This document shows, in pieces, positions 50,606 to 58,875 of a stretch of 64,000 bases of DNA (position 1 is the stretch's first letter; every line of letters begins with the position of its first letter). The notes beneath the pieces are model-generated. The model was not told the DNA's origin, did no database searches, and saw only the letters and a list, made by a program, of their open reading frames with translations. Source of the DNA: UBA8231 sp036011085 (lineage in GTDB: Bacteria; Latescibacterota; UBA2968; UBA8231); contig DASCMS010000031.1 in the NCBI GenBank assembly GCA_036011085.1, positions 1-64,000 on the forward strand, read 5' to 3'. The position numbers were made by a program, and so were the translations under genes.

Positions 50606-51874
50606 TTACATGGGTAGAGCGATGGTGAAGCACGTACCCTGGTTTGGGACGCTGTCCACGGTGATGCGCCCACCGTGGGCTTCCACGATCTTTCGTGACG
50701 TCACCAGGCCGAGGCCGGTACCGTCTTCCTTGGTGGTGAAGAAGGGGGTGAACAGTTTGTCGCGGACGTCGGCTTCGATGCCAATGCCGCTGTCGCGAAG
50801 GTTGACGAGAGCCCAGTCGCCGTCCTCTGCACGCCGTGAGGTCAGCTCGACTTCGATCGCGCCGCCCTCGGGCATGGCCTGCTTGGCATTCAGCAGCAGA
50901 TTCAGTACGACCTGATGAAACTGCTCGGTGTCGATCTGGCAGGTGCAGGGGTCCTGGGGGAAGCGTCGTTCGATGGTGACTTCCGGCGTCTTGCGGGCGG
51001 CATCGATCTCGAAGAAAGCAGCTGCTTCCTCGACGATCTGCGACAGGTCGACCGGGTGGGTGTTCAGGTTGAGCGGGCGGGTGTAGCTGAGCAGGCTGGA
51101 AACGATGCGATTCAGCCGGGCCACGCCTTCGGTGATCTTGCGGACCATCTTGCGGTTCGGGTCATCGGCTTCCAGGTCGCGCTCCAACAGGTTGGCGAAA
51201 CTGGCGATGCCACCGAGGGGATTACGGATCTCGTGGGCGACGGTAGCGGCCATCTCACCCAGGGCAGCCAGCGTGTGCATGCGCTGCACCTGGTTTTCCA
51301 GGCGTTTCACCTCCGTCAGATCGTTGAAGGCCTCAATGGCGCCGAGGACATCATTGTTGCTGTCGCGTACCAGTGAGGTGCTGAAGCCGAGAGGGATGGA
51401 GCGTTCGTCGGCACGGCGCAGATTCTTTTCCTGATTCACCAGGCTGTCGCCCGATTCCAGGGTGTGCAATACGGACTTTTCGCGGCCGTCATCCACACCC
51501 ATCACCTCTTCGTACGGCCGCCCCAGGACTTCCTCCTGGCTGCGCCCGGTAATCTCCTCTGCGGCCTGATTGAACAGGTTGATCCGGCCATCGAGGCCGA
51601 CCACAAGGAGGCCATCCGTCATGCTTTCGAGGATGTTGTTCAGGTAGTTGGAGACCCGGTCCTTCTCCTCGAGACTGTCACGCAGATCACGGTTCGTCTC
51701 CTCGAGGCGAACGTTGAGGAACTCGAACTGTTCCTCCAACTGCTTGTAGGCCTCCATGTAGCGCCGGGTCGTCTCGTTGAACAGGGCGTACGAGTCGGCA
51801 AAGGCTTCCTCGAGGGGGACATCCGATGTCCCGCCGATCTGCAGCACGTGGTCGGCTGAGGTCTGGGTGGCCAT
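50606..51874 (-). CDS. PAS-domain sensor histidine kinase
   Basis: 422 residues without a TM segment, so cytoplasmic. A coiled coil (about 25-75) leads to a PAS domain (about 75-190: ILESMTDGLLVVGLDGRINLFNQAAEEITG, in parts). The dimerisation and phosphorylation helix has VAHEIRNPLGGI (phospho-His about 215). The ATPase domain has VVLNLLLNAKQAM (N box), LRDSGIGIEADV (G1), FFTTKEDGTGLGL (F and G2). It phosphorylates the NtrC-type regulator encoded next. The start codon overlaps the preceding stop (TAATG). Confidence 0.93.
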   Translation of the reverse strand: MATQTSADHVLQIGGTSDVPLEEAFADSYALFNETTRRYMEAYKQLEEQFEFLNVRLEETNRDLRDSLEEKDRVSNYLNNILESMTDGLLVVGLDGRINLFNQAAEEITGRSQEEVLGRPYEEVMGVDDGREKSVLHTLESGDSLVNQEKNLRRADERSIPLGFSTSLVRDSNNDVLGAIEAFNDLTEVKRLENQVQRMHTLAALGEMAATVAHEIRNPLGGIASFANLLERDLEADDPNRKMVRKITEGVARLNRIVSSLLSYTRPLNLNTHPVDLSQIVEEAAAFFEIDAARKTPEVTIERRFPQDPCTCQIDTEQFHQVVLNLLLNAKQAMPEGGAIEVELTSRRAEDGDWALVNLRDSGIGIEADVRDKLFTPFFTTKEDGTGLGLVTSRKIVEAHGGRITVDSVPNQGTCFTIALPM

Positions 51875-52203
51875 TAGGCTCTCGTCCGCAGTCGCACGCC
51901 GCGGCGTGACATCAGGTCGCGGCTGATCTCGTCAAGCCGCATCAGTTCCGCGAGGTGTCCTGCCACTTCATCTCGTCTCTCGGCGCTGTTGGCTGGCAAG
52001 CGACCGCCAAACCGGGCGATCTGTTCCCGAACACCTGCCACCGCCTCGTATTCCCGCTGCAGCAGGGGGACGATATCGTCGGCTGCAGCACCCGCCTCGA
52101 GTCGGGTCAGCAAGTCCCTTGACGTCGACAGGGCCGTGGCGCAGTGATCCTCGAGGACCGACCAGGAATCGGTCAATGGCGCTGGAAGAGGTGTCTGGGT
52201 CAT
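51874..52203 (-). CDS. Small helical protein co-encoded with the histidine kinase
   Basis: 109 residues, helical, no TM, no recognised motif. Length, position before a cytoplasmic kinase and heptad-like Leu/Ala spacing recall FliT/FlgN-type flagellar or secretion chaperones, but sequence identity cannot be shown. It is the first gene after the -24/-12 promoter and its stop overlaps the kinase start, so all three proteins are made together. It may be a kinase partner. Confidence 0.55.
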   Translation of the reverse strand: MTQTPLPAPLTDSWSVLEDHCATALSTSRDLLTRLEAGAAADDIVPLLQREYEAVAGVREQIARFGGRLPANSAERRDEVAGHLAELMRLDEISRDLMSRRGVRLRTRA

Positions 52204-52257
52204 CTGAATCTGTCAGGGCTCCGAGAAGAGTAGGTCCGCCTGCACGATGGCCCCATT

Positions 52258-52273
52258 TGCAAATGTGGTACCA
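52258..52273 (-). promoter_or_regulatory. Sigma-54 (-24/-12) promoter of the two-component operon
   Basis: On the minus strand TGGTACCACATTTGCA fits TGGCAY-N5-TTGCA at the GG, TAC and TTGCA positions. Transcription would begin near 52247, leaving a leader of about 44 bases to the ATG at 52203. The -12 half lies in a 12-bp palindrome CATTTGCAAATG (52254-52265). Since the operon encodes a sigma-54 activator, this suggests autoregulation. A TGGCAC on the minus strand about 30 bases upstream is not correctly paired with a GC. Confidence 0.7.
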
Positions 52274-52483
52274 ATGTGCCTAGAGGGCGGCAGAAAGTGC
52301 CATTCCTCAGAGAGAAATGAGGAAATCCGGGAGGAATCCATAGCTCTCGACGGATCCGACACGGCGCAGAACCGGCAAGGTTTTCCCTGGCAGATGGGAA
52401 ATTCCTGCCGACTTAGGCCAATATAGAAAGGAACGCGAAGAAGTGGAACTAGAAAGAGCGGTGAACCAGCAAACCGGCGGTGG
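52274..52483. other. Intergenic stretch upstream of the sigma-54 operon
   Basis: About 210 bases between the -24/-12 promoter and the end of the membrane protein gene. A minus-strand frame of 183 codons runs through it and into the membrane gene, but its Cys/Pro/Arg-rich content is not gene-like. Enhancer sites for the NtrC-type protein would be expected here. An imperfect repeat CCTCA-N8-TGAGG lies near 52304-52322. Nothing else supported. Confidence 0.4.
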
Positions 52484-53167
52484 TCAGCCTGTGGACTCGA
52501 GAGCCCGGCGAGGAGGGTTCGGTCCAGCCTTACGGTCGAGACCCCGGCGGCGGTCCGTGGTTCCCTGACGGGGGAACAGGGCAACGCGGGGTGTGCGACG
52601 TTTTCGGGGCCGATGTACTTCCACCGGCCGACGTTCCGGCAGGCGAGACAGGTGCCTGGCCGAGGCGTCAACGTCCACGTGGACTGACCGAACGTGTCGC
52701 AGGCCCTTCGCCGATAGTGTGGCCGACAGGATGAAAAGCACGGTGATCCCCGCACCGACGCCAACGGTGAACAGAGAGGGTGAGGTGCGCGCCAGGGCGG
52801 CGGTCAGACCGAGCAGGCCGGTCATAAATACACCAAGCCCAATCCCAGCACGGCCATATCCCCGCCAGAACTGCTGATCAATCTGGGCGAGTCCGCTGTG
52901 ATCGCTGACGACGATGCCGTCGGCAGCCCTCGAGACTTCCTTCTGACCGAGCAGTTCACCAACTCGTCCGGTGAGTTTCTCAAAGCCGTCGGCAAGTCCG
53001 AGCATCCCGGTGGCAAACAGCGCTGAGCCCACCACGAGGGCAGCACAGCCCTGCAGCAGAACGACGGCGGGAGCAAGGCGTTCAGGGTGCAATCCGAGAC
53101 TGATCACGGCGTGGCCGGCGAGGGCGGCGAGGCCCCCGAACAGGGTCAGAGCGATGAAACGCCTCAT
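52484..53167 (-). CDS. Polytopic membrane protein of unknown function
   Basis: 227 residues. Four hydrophobic segments: IALTLFGGLAALAGHAVI, LAPAVVLLQGCAALVVGSAL, GIGLGVFMTGLLGLTAAL and LFTVGVGAGITVLFILSATL. A soluble Arg-rich tail of about 70 residues follows (HRPRKRRTPRVALF and similar), probably cytoplasmic and possibly nucleic-acid- or phospholipid-binding. No family recognised. It starts 13 bases after the omega-like gene and is probably in its operon. Confidence 0.55.
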   Translation of the reverse strand: MRRFIALTLFGGLAALAGHAVISLGLHPERLAPAVVLLQGCAALVVGSALFATGMLGLADGFEKLTGRVGELLGQKEVSRAADGIVVSDHSGLAQIDQQFWRGYGRAGIGLGVFMTGLLGLTAALARTSPSLFTVGVGAGITVLFILSATLSAKGLRHVRSVHVDVDASARHLSRLPERRPVEVHRPRKRRTPRVALFPRQGTTDRRRGLDRKAGPNPPRRALESTG

Positions 53168-53180
53168 GGAATCACGGTAC

Positions 53181-53432
53181 CTACTTGTCTTTGGTGTCGT
53201 CCACAGGCTGCCCGTCCTTCTTCAGAACGATGCGGCCGACGGCGTAATCGCTGAACGCTCCCACGGTTGGGTTGAGCGCCTTGGTCTCGGATTCTTCCGG
53301 GACGTTACGGAAGCGTCCGTTGATATCGCGAGCCCGCTGCGACAGGGCTCGACAGGCCTCGTAGGAGTTGATCGTCTCCTCGAGACTGAAGTCGATCTCG
53401 CGATTGAACATGGACCGCTGGATTTCGGACAT
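53181..53432 (-). CDS. Possible RNA polymerase omega subunit-like protein
   Basis: 83 residues, ATG at 53432 with a strong TGGAGGTCC just upstream. The central pattern TINSYEACRALSQRARDING resembles the omega core helix (Y-E-A-x-x-x-x-S-x-R-A-R-x-I-N) found in FCB-group RpoZ proteins, and ALNPTVGAFSDYAVGRIVL resembles their second conserved block (K-P-T-x-x-A-L-x-E-F-x-x-G-K). If correct it would help RNA polymerase assembly. Alternatives: unrelated small helical protein. Confidence 0.5.
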   Translation of the reverse strand: MSEIQRSMFNREIDFSLEETINSYEACRALSQRARDINGRFRNVPEESETKALNPTVGAFSDYAVGRIVLKKDGQPVDDTKDK

Positions 53433-53486
53433 GCTGGACCTCCATTCACGTAGGCTGTGACCAGCACGAAACTACGAGCGGCACCC

Positions 53487-54224
53487 TCAGTGAGCAACAT
53501 CCGGACCAGTGTGCAACTCACCTGCACTCACTTTGAACGGCAGGTGATTGTGGGTCGGTGGGAGAGGGCATACGTAGTCCTCGTTGTAGGCACAGTATGG
53601 GCTGTAAGCTCCATTAAAATCAAGTACATACGAACTGTTTCCCAAATCGGATACCACGGCGTATCGACCGGCGCCGTAGGTCGTTTCTCCATTCGTCTCG
53701 TCGGTGAAGTACACTGTGAGACTGCCCCCCTGAAGGCTCCGATATACCTCCAGCCAGAAGGGTTTTCCATCGAACTGGAAGACAAATCGACCGAAGCGCT
53801 CCACCGCAATCGTGCTGCCACCGGTGTCGGGCAACGGGATCCGCAGCGTTCGTCCGTATCTGTGCAACTCGCCGGCGACGCGCCACTGCAGATCAGCCGG
53901 ATAGTAGTGCAGACCGGCAAAGGTCGGAATGTCACCCGGACGCAGCGGCGAGTCTTCCCCGTGGCGGAACAGACTGTCCTTCAACGAACGTGTGGCCGCA
54001 ATGTGGGTCAGAAGGTTGCCACCTGCCACTGAGCTGGAGTCAGCAGTCGCCGCTGCCACCGAGGCGACCCGCGTGGCGCAGATGAGCAGTATCGCCAGCA
54101 GCTCACAGGAGAGGATGGATTGACGCCTGTGGGTGGTCCCCGTTGATTGCCAGCCGCGGCGGCGCCGCAACTGGCAGCCGCTGAGAAGGGTCCACCGGAT
54201 GAGTTGGAAGGATCGTGTTGCCAT
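53487..54224 (-). CDS. DUF1684 family exported protein
   Basis: About 245 residues from ATG 54224; the start is uncertain. A hydrophobic run LAILLICATRVASVAAATA precedes the mature domain and suggests a signal peptide after a long basic n-region. The DUF1684 core is clear: DIPTFAGLHYYPADLQWRV, GRFVFQFDGKPFWLEVY, TVYFTDETNGETTYGAGRY (catalytic-looking E-T-N-G-x-x-T-Y-G-x-G-R-Y) and DFNGAYSPYCAYNEDYVCPLPP, with the conserved N-x-x-x-x-P-Y-C-A-Y-N. The family role is unknown. The codons above 54224 are open far upstream but lie opposite the beta-helix gene. Confidence 0.75.
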   Translation of the reverse strand: MATRSFQLIRWTLLSGCQLRRRRGWQSTGTTHRRQSILSCELLAILLICATRVASVAAATADSSSVAGGNLLTHIAATRSLKDSLFRHGEDSPLRPGDIPTFAGLHYYPADLQWRVAGELHRYGRTLRIPLPDTGGSTIAVERFGRFVFQFDGKPFWLEVYRSLQGGSLTVYFTDETNGETTYGAGRYAVVSDLGNSSYVLDFNGAYSPYCAYNEDYVCPLPPTHNHLPFKVSAGELHTGPDVAH

Positions 54225-54279
54225 GGTCACGGGCGTCAAAGAGGAAAATCGCAAAGATCGGCCCTCAGGTGGGCCTCGT

Positions 54280-54298
54280 CCAGCCTGTCGAAGGCTGG
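54280..54298 (+). promoter_or_regulatory. Hairpin in the leader of the beta-helix gene
   Basis: CCAGCCT (54280-54286), loop GTCGA, AGGCTGG (54292-54298), a perfect 7-bp stem, with a second weaker pair GGCCC/GGGCC just upstream. It lies in the 102-base divergent gap, 28 bases before ATG 54327. No T-run. Leader structure or operator. Confidence 0.35.
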
Positions 54299-54326
54299 TA
54301 TCCGGCACGCATCTGAGAACGCAAAC

Positions 54327-55583
54327 ATGAGTGTCACAACGGAGTTGACGGCCGCCCAGGCGGCCACAGCGAAACAGATCCAGCAGGCCCTGGACGAGAC
54401 CGCCGCGACGGGCGGAGGCAGAGTCGTCCTGCCGCCAATGGATGTCACCCTCGATCGGGGTCTGTCCCTGTCCAGCGGCATCGAGCTGGTGGGGCAGGGT
54501 GCCGAAACGGTGCTGCGCAAAGGTCCCGGGCGAATCTACTCGCTGGCGGGATACCATAACTATGGTATGTGCGACGTGCCGCTGGCGTCGGTGGCCGGGC
54601 TCGAACCAGGCATGACCGTGTCCGTGCATGACAACAATGGACGCGGTTTCTCTGAAACCTTCGCCACCATCACCTGGGTGGAAGAGGGTTGGGTGGGCCT
54701 CGACCACGGCATCGAAACCGACTACCGGGCGGATGACGATCCGTGCCTCACGACGGCGTACCCACTGGTCTTCGCCCACGATGTCAAGGACATCGCCGTG
54801 CGCGATCTGACCCTGGTGGGCAACAGCGCCGACAACGAGGAGGCCATGGGTGCCTGCCGCGGAGCCGCCCTCTATTTCTACAGGAGTGCCGGTATCGAGG
54901 TGTCCGGCGTCCGGGAGCGCGACTATGACGGCGAAGGGCTCGGCTTTCAGATCTGCCGGGATGTCGTCATTCGAGACAGCACCTTCAGCGACAATACGGG
55001 CAACGGCCTGCATCCTGGGGCTGGCAGCACGAACGTGCTGTTCGACGATTGCGACAGCCATGGCAACGGCAACTGCGGCTTTTTTTTCTGTGTGCGGGCC
55101 AATCACATCACGGTGAAGGGCAGCCGCTTCACCGGCAACGGGACCGGCATGTCCATCGGTACCCGTGACTGCCACAACCTGATCGAGGATTGCACTCTCG
55201 AGGCAAACGCCGGCGCCGGAATCCTGGCCCGGCCCTCTCCCCGCCCGGTGGAAGTGCACTCGTGTCATGTGCGGCGGTGCACGATCGCCGGCAACGCCGG
55301 GACGCGGGGGCAAGGTCAGGTGGAGGTGGTGACAGAGGCCCACGATCTGATCTTTACCGACAACACGGTCAGCGGCGCGCCTGGTGCCGGAGCCGACAAG
55401 CCGGGGTTTCACATCGAGCCGACGGCGGCAGCGATCTACCTGCAGGGCAATCAGGTGCGGGGTTGCTCTCAGGAGACGGACGCCGAGCCGAGGAGCCTGG
55501 CGCCGACGCAGCCGTCCATCGAGTGCGGGTATAACAGCGGCCCCGAGAGGATCTACCGGCATCTCCCCATACAGAGGCAGTAA
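54327..55583 (+). CDS. Right-handed parallel beta-helix protein
   Basis: 418 residues. Repeated short coils of hydrophobic-x-hydrophobic-x-x-N/D/S-x-hydrophobic type with ladders of Asn and Gly (for example DIAVRDLTLVGNSAD, VVIRDSTFSDNTGNGLHPGA, ITVKGSRFTGNGTGMSIG, HNLIEDCTLEANAGAGI) form a parallel beta-helix similar to pectate lyases and glycan epimerases. The N-terminal part (about 1-140) has a start like PL6/PL9-type proteins (QIQQALDETAATGGGRVVLPP). It may degrade or remodel a polysaccharide. There is no signal peptide at the chosen start (ATG 54327). Confidence 0.7.
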   Translation: MSVTTELTAAQAATAKQIQQALDETAATGGGRVVLPPMDVTLDRGLSLSSGIELVGQGAETVLRKGPGRIYSLAGYHNYGMCDVPLASVAGLEPGMTVSVHDNNGRGFSETFATITWVEEGWVGLDHGIETDYRADDDPCLTTAYPLVFAHDVKDIAVRDLTLVGNSADNEEAMGACRGAALYFYRSAGIEVSGVRERDYDGEGLGFQICRDVVIRDSTFSDNTGNGLHPGAGSTNVLFDDCDSHGNGNCGFFFCVRANHITVKGSRFTGNGTGMSIGTRDCHNLIEDCTLEANAGAGILARPSPRPVEVHSCHVRRCTIAGNAGTRGQGQVEVVTEAHDLIFTDNTVSGAPGAGADKPGFHIEPTAAAIYLQGNQVRGCSQETDAEPRSLAPTQPSIECGYNSGPERIYRHLPIQRQ

Positions 55584-55598
55584 CGCAGGGGCAGCGGT

Positions 55599-56786
55599 TC
55601 AATGGTGGAACAGGCGGACCCCCGTCAATGCCATGGTCATGCCGTATTCATCTGCCGCTGCGATGACATCGGAGTCTTTCTTCGATCCCCCCGGCTGCAC
55701 GACGAAGGATACGCCCGAGCGACTGGCGCGGTCGATGCTGTCGCGGAAGGGGAACAGGGCGTCGGAGGCGATGGTGACGCCCTGCATGCCATCGAGCCAC
55801 TCCCGCCGGGCCTCGGCGCTGAGCCGCTCCGGCACTCGCCGGAAGGAGCCGTGCCAGTCGGCTTCCTCGGCGCTCGTCAACTCGTCTTCAAAGAACAGGT
55901 CGATGGCGTTGTCGCGGTCAACCCGCTTTATGCCCCTGGCGAATTCCAGTGCCCGCGTTGCCGGGTGCTGCCGCAGGTACCAGCGGTCGGCCTTGCCACA
56001 CGCCAGGCGCACACAATGGATGCGCGACTGCTGCCCGGCCCCGGCGCCGACGACCTGCCCATCCCACACGGCGACGACGGAATTCGACTGGGTATACTTC
56101 ACGGCGATCGTGGCGACCAGCAGATCACGCCGTGCCGCCTCGGTCAGGTCCTGATTCTTCGTCACGACGTTGCTCAGGTATTCATCGCCGGGTATGAAGC
56201 TGTTGCGCGGCTGCTCGAGGGTCAGGCCGAACAGTCGACGGGATTCCAACTCGTCCGGTTCGTAGGATGGGTCGATCTGCAGGACCTTGTAGTCGCCGCC
56301 CTTCTTCTTGGACAGCATTTCGACCGTCCCTGCGGCAAAGCCGGGAGCGATGATCCCGTCCGACGCCTCGACGCGGATCAGATCGGCCGTGGCCTGGTCC
56401 AGCGGTTCACTCAGGGCGATCCAGTCGCCGAAGGACGCGAGTCGATCGGCGCCGCGTGCCCGGGCATAGGCACAGGCAAGGGGACTGAGCTCAGCGTCCG
56501 GTTTGATGAACAGAGCCTGCCGCAGGTCGGCCGAAAGGGGCACGCCGACGGCGGCACCGGCAGGGCTGACGTGCTTGAAGGACGCCGCGGCCGGCAGGCC
56601 CGTAGACGCCCTCAGTTCGCGTACCAGCTGCCAGGAGTTGAGGGCGTCCAGCAGGTTGATGTAGCTGGGCGAGTTGTGCAGAGCCTGCAACGGCAGGTCA
56701 CCGCCGTGACGGAAGCAACGGGCTCCCGTCTGGTGAGGATTGCACCCGTAGCGCATGCTCAGTTCGGCAGTCAAGGACCGGTCCAT
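55599..56786 (-). CDS. Stand-alone AICAR formyltransferase (PurH C-terminal domain only)
   Basis: 395 residues. It corresponds to the formyltransferase half of PurH: MRYGCNPHQ near the start, AAASFKHVSPAGAAVGVPL (Lys-His of the active site), YTQSNSVVAVWDGQVVGAGAGQQSRIHCVRLA in part, and the C-terminal VTIASDALFPFRDSIDRASRSGV block. It transfers the formyl group of 10-formyl-THF to AICAR in purine synthesis. The IMP cyclohydrolase N-terminal domain (about 200 residues) is missing, so a separate cyclohydrolase would be needed. Start ATG 56786 has no good binding site; ATG 56756 is another choice. Confidence 0.85.
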   Translation of the reverse strand: MDRSLTAELSMRYGCNPHQTGARCFRHGGDLPLQALHNSPSYINLLDALNSWQLVRELRASTGLPAAASFKHVSPAGAAVGVPLSADLRQALFIKPDAELSPLACAYARARGADRLASFGDWIALSEPLDQATADLIRVEASDGIIAPGFAAGTVEMLSKKKGGDYKVLQIDPSYEPDELESRRLFGLTLEQPRNSFIPGDEYLSNVVTKNQDLTEAARRDLLVATIAVKYTQSNSVVAVWDGQVVGAGAGQQSRIHCVRLACGKADRWYLRQHPATRALEFARGIKRVDRDNAIDLFFEDELTSAEEADWHGSFRRVPERLSAEARREWLDGMQGVTIASDALFPFRDSIDRASRSGVSFVVQPGGSKKDSDVIAAADEYGMTMALTGVRLFHH

Positions 56787-56955
56787 ATCGTTGTAAGTGT
56801 GTGCGCCCCGACGGGTTACCCGATCAGACAACGTCGTGACGTCCGGTTGACACTGTGAGGACGGGCATTCATACTTGCCGCCACAGTGTGACGTACTCGC
56901 TACACTCGCAACAAACCCCCATTGCCGCAAGGCACCACCCGGCAGGTCATCGGTG

Positions 56956-57993
56956 ATGTTCAAGGGATGCTACACGGCCTCCGTCACGCCCATGCGCGAG
57001 GACGGAACCGTCGATTACGAAGGCCTGGAACGACTGATCGAGTTCCAGATCGAAAACGGCATCGATGGTGTACTCGCCGTCGGTACCACGGGCGAGAGTC
57101 CCACCCTCCTGTGGGAGGAGCACAACGAAGTCATCGAACGGACGGTGAAGGCGACGAAGGGGCGCTGCCAGTCCATCGCCGGGACGGGTTCCAACTCGAC
57201 GCGGGAAACCCTCGCCGGCACAGAACATGCAGCCCATGTGGGCGCCGATGGCGTGCTGCTCGTGGATCCCTACTACAATGGTCCCAGCTCGCTGGAGATT
57301 CGCCGGGAGTACGTCACCCCCGTGGCCTCGGAATTCCCCGACATGCCGATCATTCCCTACATCATCCCCGGGCGAGTGGGAGCCATGATGCAGGTCGAGG
57401 ATCTGGCGATCCTTTTTGAGGAGTATCCGAACGTATCGACCGTAAAGGAGGCCACCGGAGATTACGACAACATGGCCAAGACACGCGCCGTGTGTGGCGA
57501 CGACTTCACCATCATGTCCGGCGACGATGATCGCACCGTGACGATGATGAAGCGGGAGGATATCCGTGCCGCCGGGGTGATCTCCGTAATGTCCAACGTC
57601 GTGCCCGGGCCCCTCACCCGCATGACCCACGCACTCAACGATGGCGACGTGGCAACGGCAGACAGACTCGCCGCCGATCTGGCCCCCCTGATGGGAATCG
57701 TCGGTGTGACGACGACGGAGACCAGTTCGAAGGGCCCGGTGGAATGCAAGTCGCGCAATCCAACGCCAGTGAAAAGCCTGATGCGGCTCCTTGGCATGCC
57801 CTCCGGCGCCTGTCGTCGCCCCCTCGGCAAGCTGACGCCGCAGGCAGCGGCTGTCGTCGTCGACGCGACGTGTCAGGTATGGGCCAACGACCCGTCCCTG
57901 CTGCAGCCCATTGGCGATGCCTTCGGTGTCGACATCGAGGCGCGGCTGAAGGACCAGGGCGCCATCGACGCGCTGGTCTACTCAAGCTACTGA
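56956..57993 (+). CDS. dapA: Dihydrodipicolinate synthase-family protein
   Basis: 345 residues, TIM-barrel class I aldolase. GVLAVGTTGESPTL holds the pyruvate-binding T-T motif, VSTVKEATGD the Schiff-base Lys (about 164), and PYIIPGRVG stands where synthases have Y-N-x-P-x-R-T. Typical DapA proteins have about 290-300 residues, so there are roughly 45 extra at the C-terminus. In lysine/peptidoglycan synthesis it condenses pyruvate with aspartate semialdehyde. Location 3 bases before dapB supports that role over a generic NAL/DHDPS aldolase. Confidence 0.85.
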   Translation: MFKGCYTASVTPMREDGTVDYEGLERLIEFQIENGIDGVLAVGTTGESPTLLWEEHNEVIERTVKATKGRCQSIAGTGSNSTRETLAGTEHAAHVGADGVLLVDPYYNGPSSLEIRREYVTPVASEFPDMPIIPYIIPGRVGAMMQVEDLAILFEEYPNVSTVKEATGDYDNMAKTRAVCGDDFTIMSGDDDRTVTMMKREDIRAAGVISVMSNVVPGPLTRMTHALNDGDVATADRLAADLAPLMGIVGVTTTETSSKGPVECKSRNPTPVKSLMRLLGMPSGACRRPLGKLTPQAAAVVVDATCQVWANDPSLLQPIGDAFGVDIEARLKDQGAIDALVYSSY

Positions 57994-57996
57994 CCC

Positions 57997-58791
57997 ATGG
58001 CGAAGATCGTAGTCTGTGGAATCGCCGGTCGCATGGGGCAGCGGCTGGGCAACCTGATCGTGGATAGTGACGATCTGCAGCTGATGGGGGGTACGGAGAG
58101 GCCCGGCCATGAGGCCCTCGGACGGGACGCGGGCGTCGTCGTCGGATGTGATTTGCAAGGGGTCTCGGTGACCGAAGATGTGCCGGCGGCGGAGGCCGAT
58201 GTCGTGATCGCCTTCACGGCACCGGAATCGACACTGGCCGACGCCAGGGCCTGTGCCGCGGCAGGCACGGCGATGGTCGTGGGCACCACCGGTTTCACCG
58301 CGGTGCAGCTCAGCGAGTTCAAAGACACTGTCTCCACCGTGCCGTGCGTCTTCGCGCCGAATTTCTCCACCGCCATGAACGTGCTGTTCAAGTTGGTGGA
58401 AGAGGCGGCGCGGATTCTCGGCGACGACTACGATGTCGAGGTCCTGGAGGCACATCATCGGCACAAGGTGGACGCGCCCAGCGGTTCCGCCCTGCGCCTG
58501 GCCGAGCGCGCCGCGGCGGGACTCGAGCGCAACCTCGACGACGTGGTCGTGCACGGGCGGGAAGGGGTCACCGGCGAGCGCACCCGCCAGGAGATCGGCA
58601 TGCACGCCATGCGCATCGGCGACATGGCTGGCGACCACTCCGTGTTCTACGGTGCCCCCGGCGAGTACCTCGAACTCCGCCACCACGCCACCAGCCGTGA
58701 CGCCTTCGCTCTGGGGGCCCTGCGGGCGGCCAGGTTTGCGCTCACCGCCAAGCCCGGACTCTACGACATGGGACATGTACTCGGTCTGTAG
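57997..58791 (+). CDS. dapB: 4-hydroxy-tetrahydrodipicolinate reductase
   Basis: 264 residues. NAD(P)-binding start IVVCGIAGRMGQRLG (G-x-x-G-R-M-G), VVGTTGF, PNFSTAMNVLF and the substrate/catalytic signature EAHHRHKVDAPSGSAL (His-His and Lys of the active site). It reduces the product of DapA toward diaminopimelate, the peptidoglycan cross-linking acid that OmpA domains bind. Length and motifs are normal. It is immediately followed by a strong terminator. Confidence 0.95.
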   Translation: MAKIVVCGIAGRMGQRLGNLIVDSDDLQLMGGTERPGHEALGRDAGVVVGCDLQGVSVTEDVPAAEADVVIAFTAPESTLADARACAAAGTAMVVGTTGFTAVQLSEFKDTVSTVPCVFAPNFSTAMNVLFKLVEEAARILGDDYDVEVLEAHHRHKVDAPSGSALRLAERAAAGLERNLDDVVVHGREGVTGERTRQEIGMHAMRIGDMAGDHSVFYGAPGEYLELRHHATSRDAFALGALRAARFALTAKPGLYDMGHVLGL

Positions 58792-58814
58792 CGCATTCTT
58801 GAGCCTCAACGAAC

Positions 58815-58849
58815 AAGGGCCCGCTGCCTGATCGAGGCAGCGGGCCCTT
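58815..58849. terminator. Bidirectional rho-independent terminator
   Basis: AAGGGCCCGCTGCCT (58815-58829), loop GATCG, AGGCAGCGGGCCCTT (58835-58849): a 15-bp perfect stem with A- and T-ends on both sides. It lies between the convergent dapB and the UVR-motif gene and can end both. Confidence 0.85.
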
Positions 58850-58875
58850 CTGTATCTTAGCCGATCCCGCGCCGG

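Noticed and set aside
52297..52312. Second sigma-54-like site TGGCACTTTCTGCCGC upstream of the two-component operon
   Set aside because: The GC is two bases out of register with the GG; the downstream site fits much better.
52213..52764. A 183-codon minus-strand frame over the sigma-54 promoter
   Set aside because: Cys/Pro/Arg-rich without domain, overlapping the membrane gene and the promoter region.
54225..55562. Long N-terminal extension of the DUF1684 frame
   Set aside because: It lies opposite the beta-helix gene, carries no domain and would remove the signal peptide; the gene was started at 54224.
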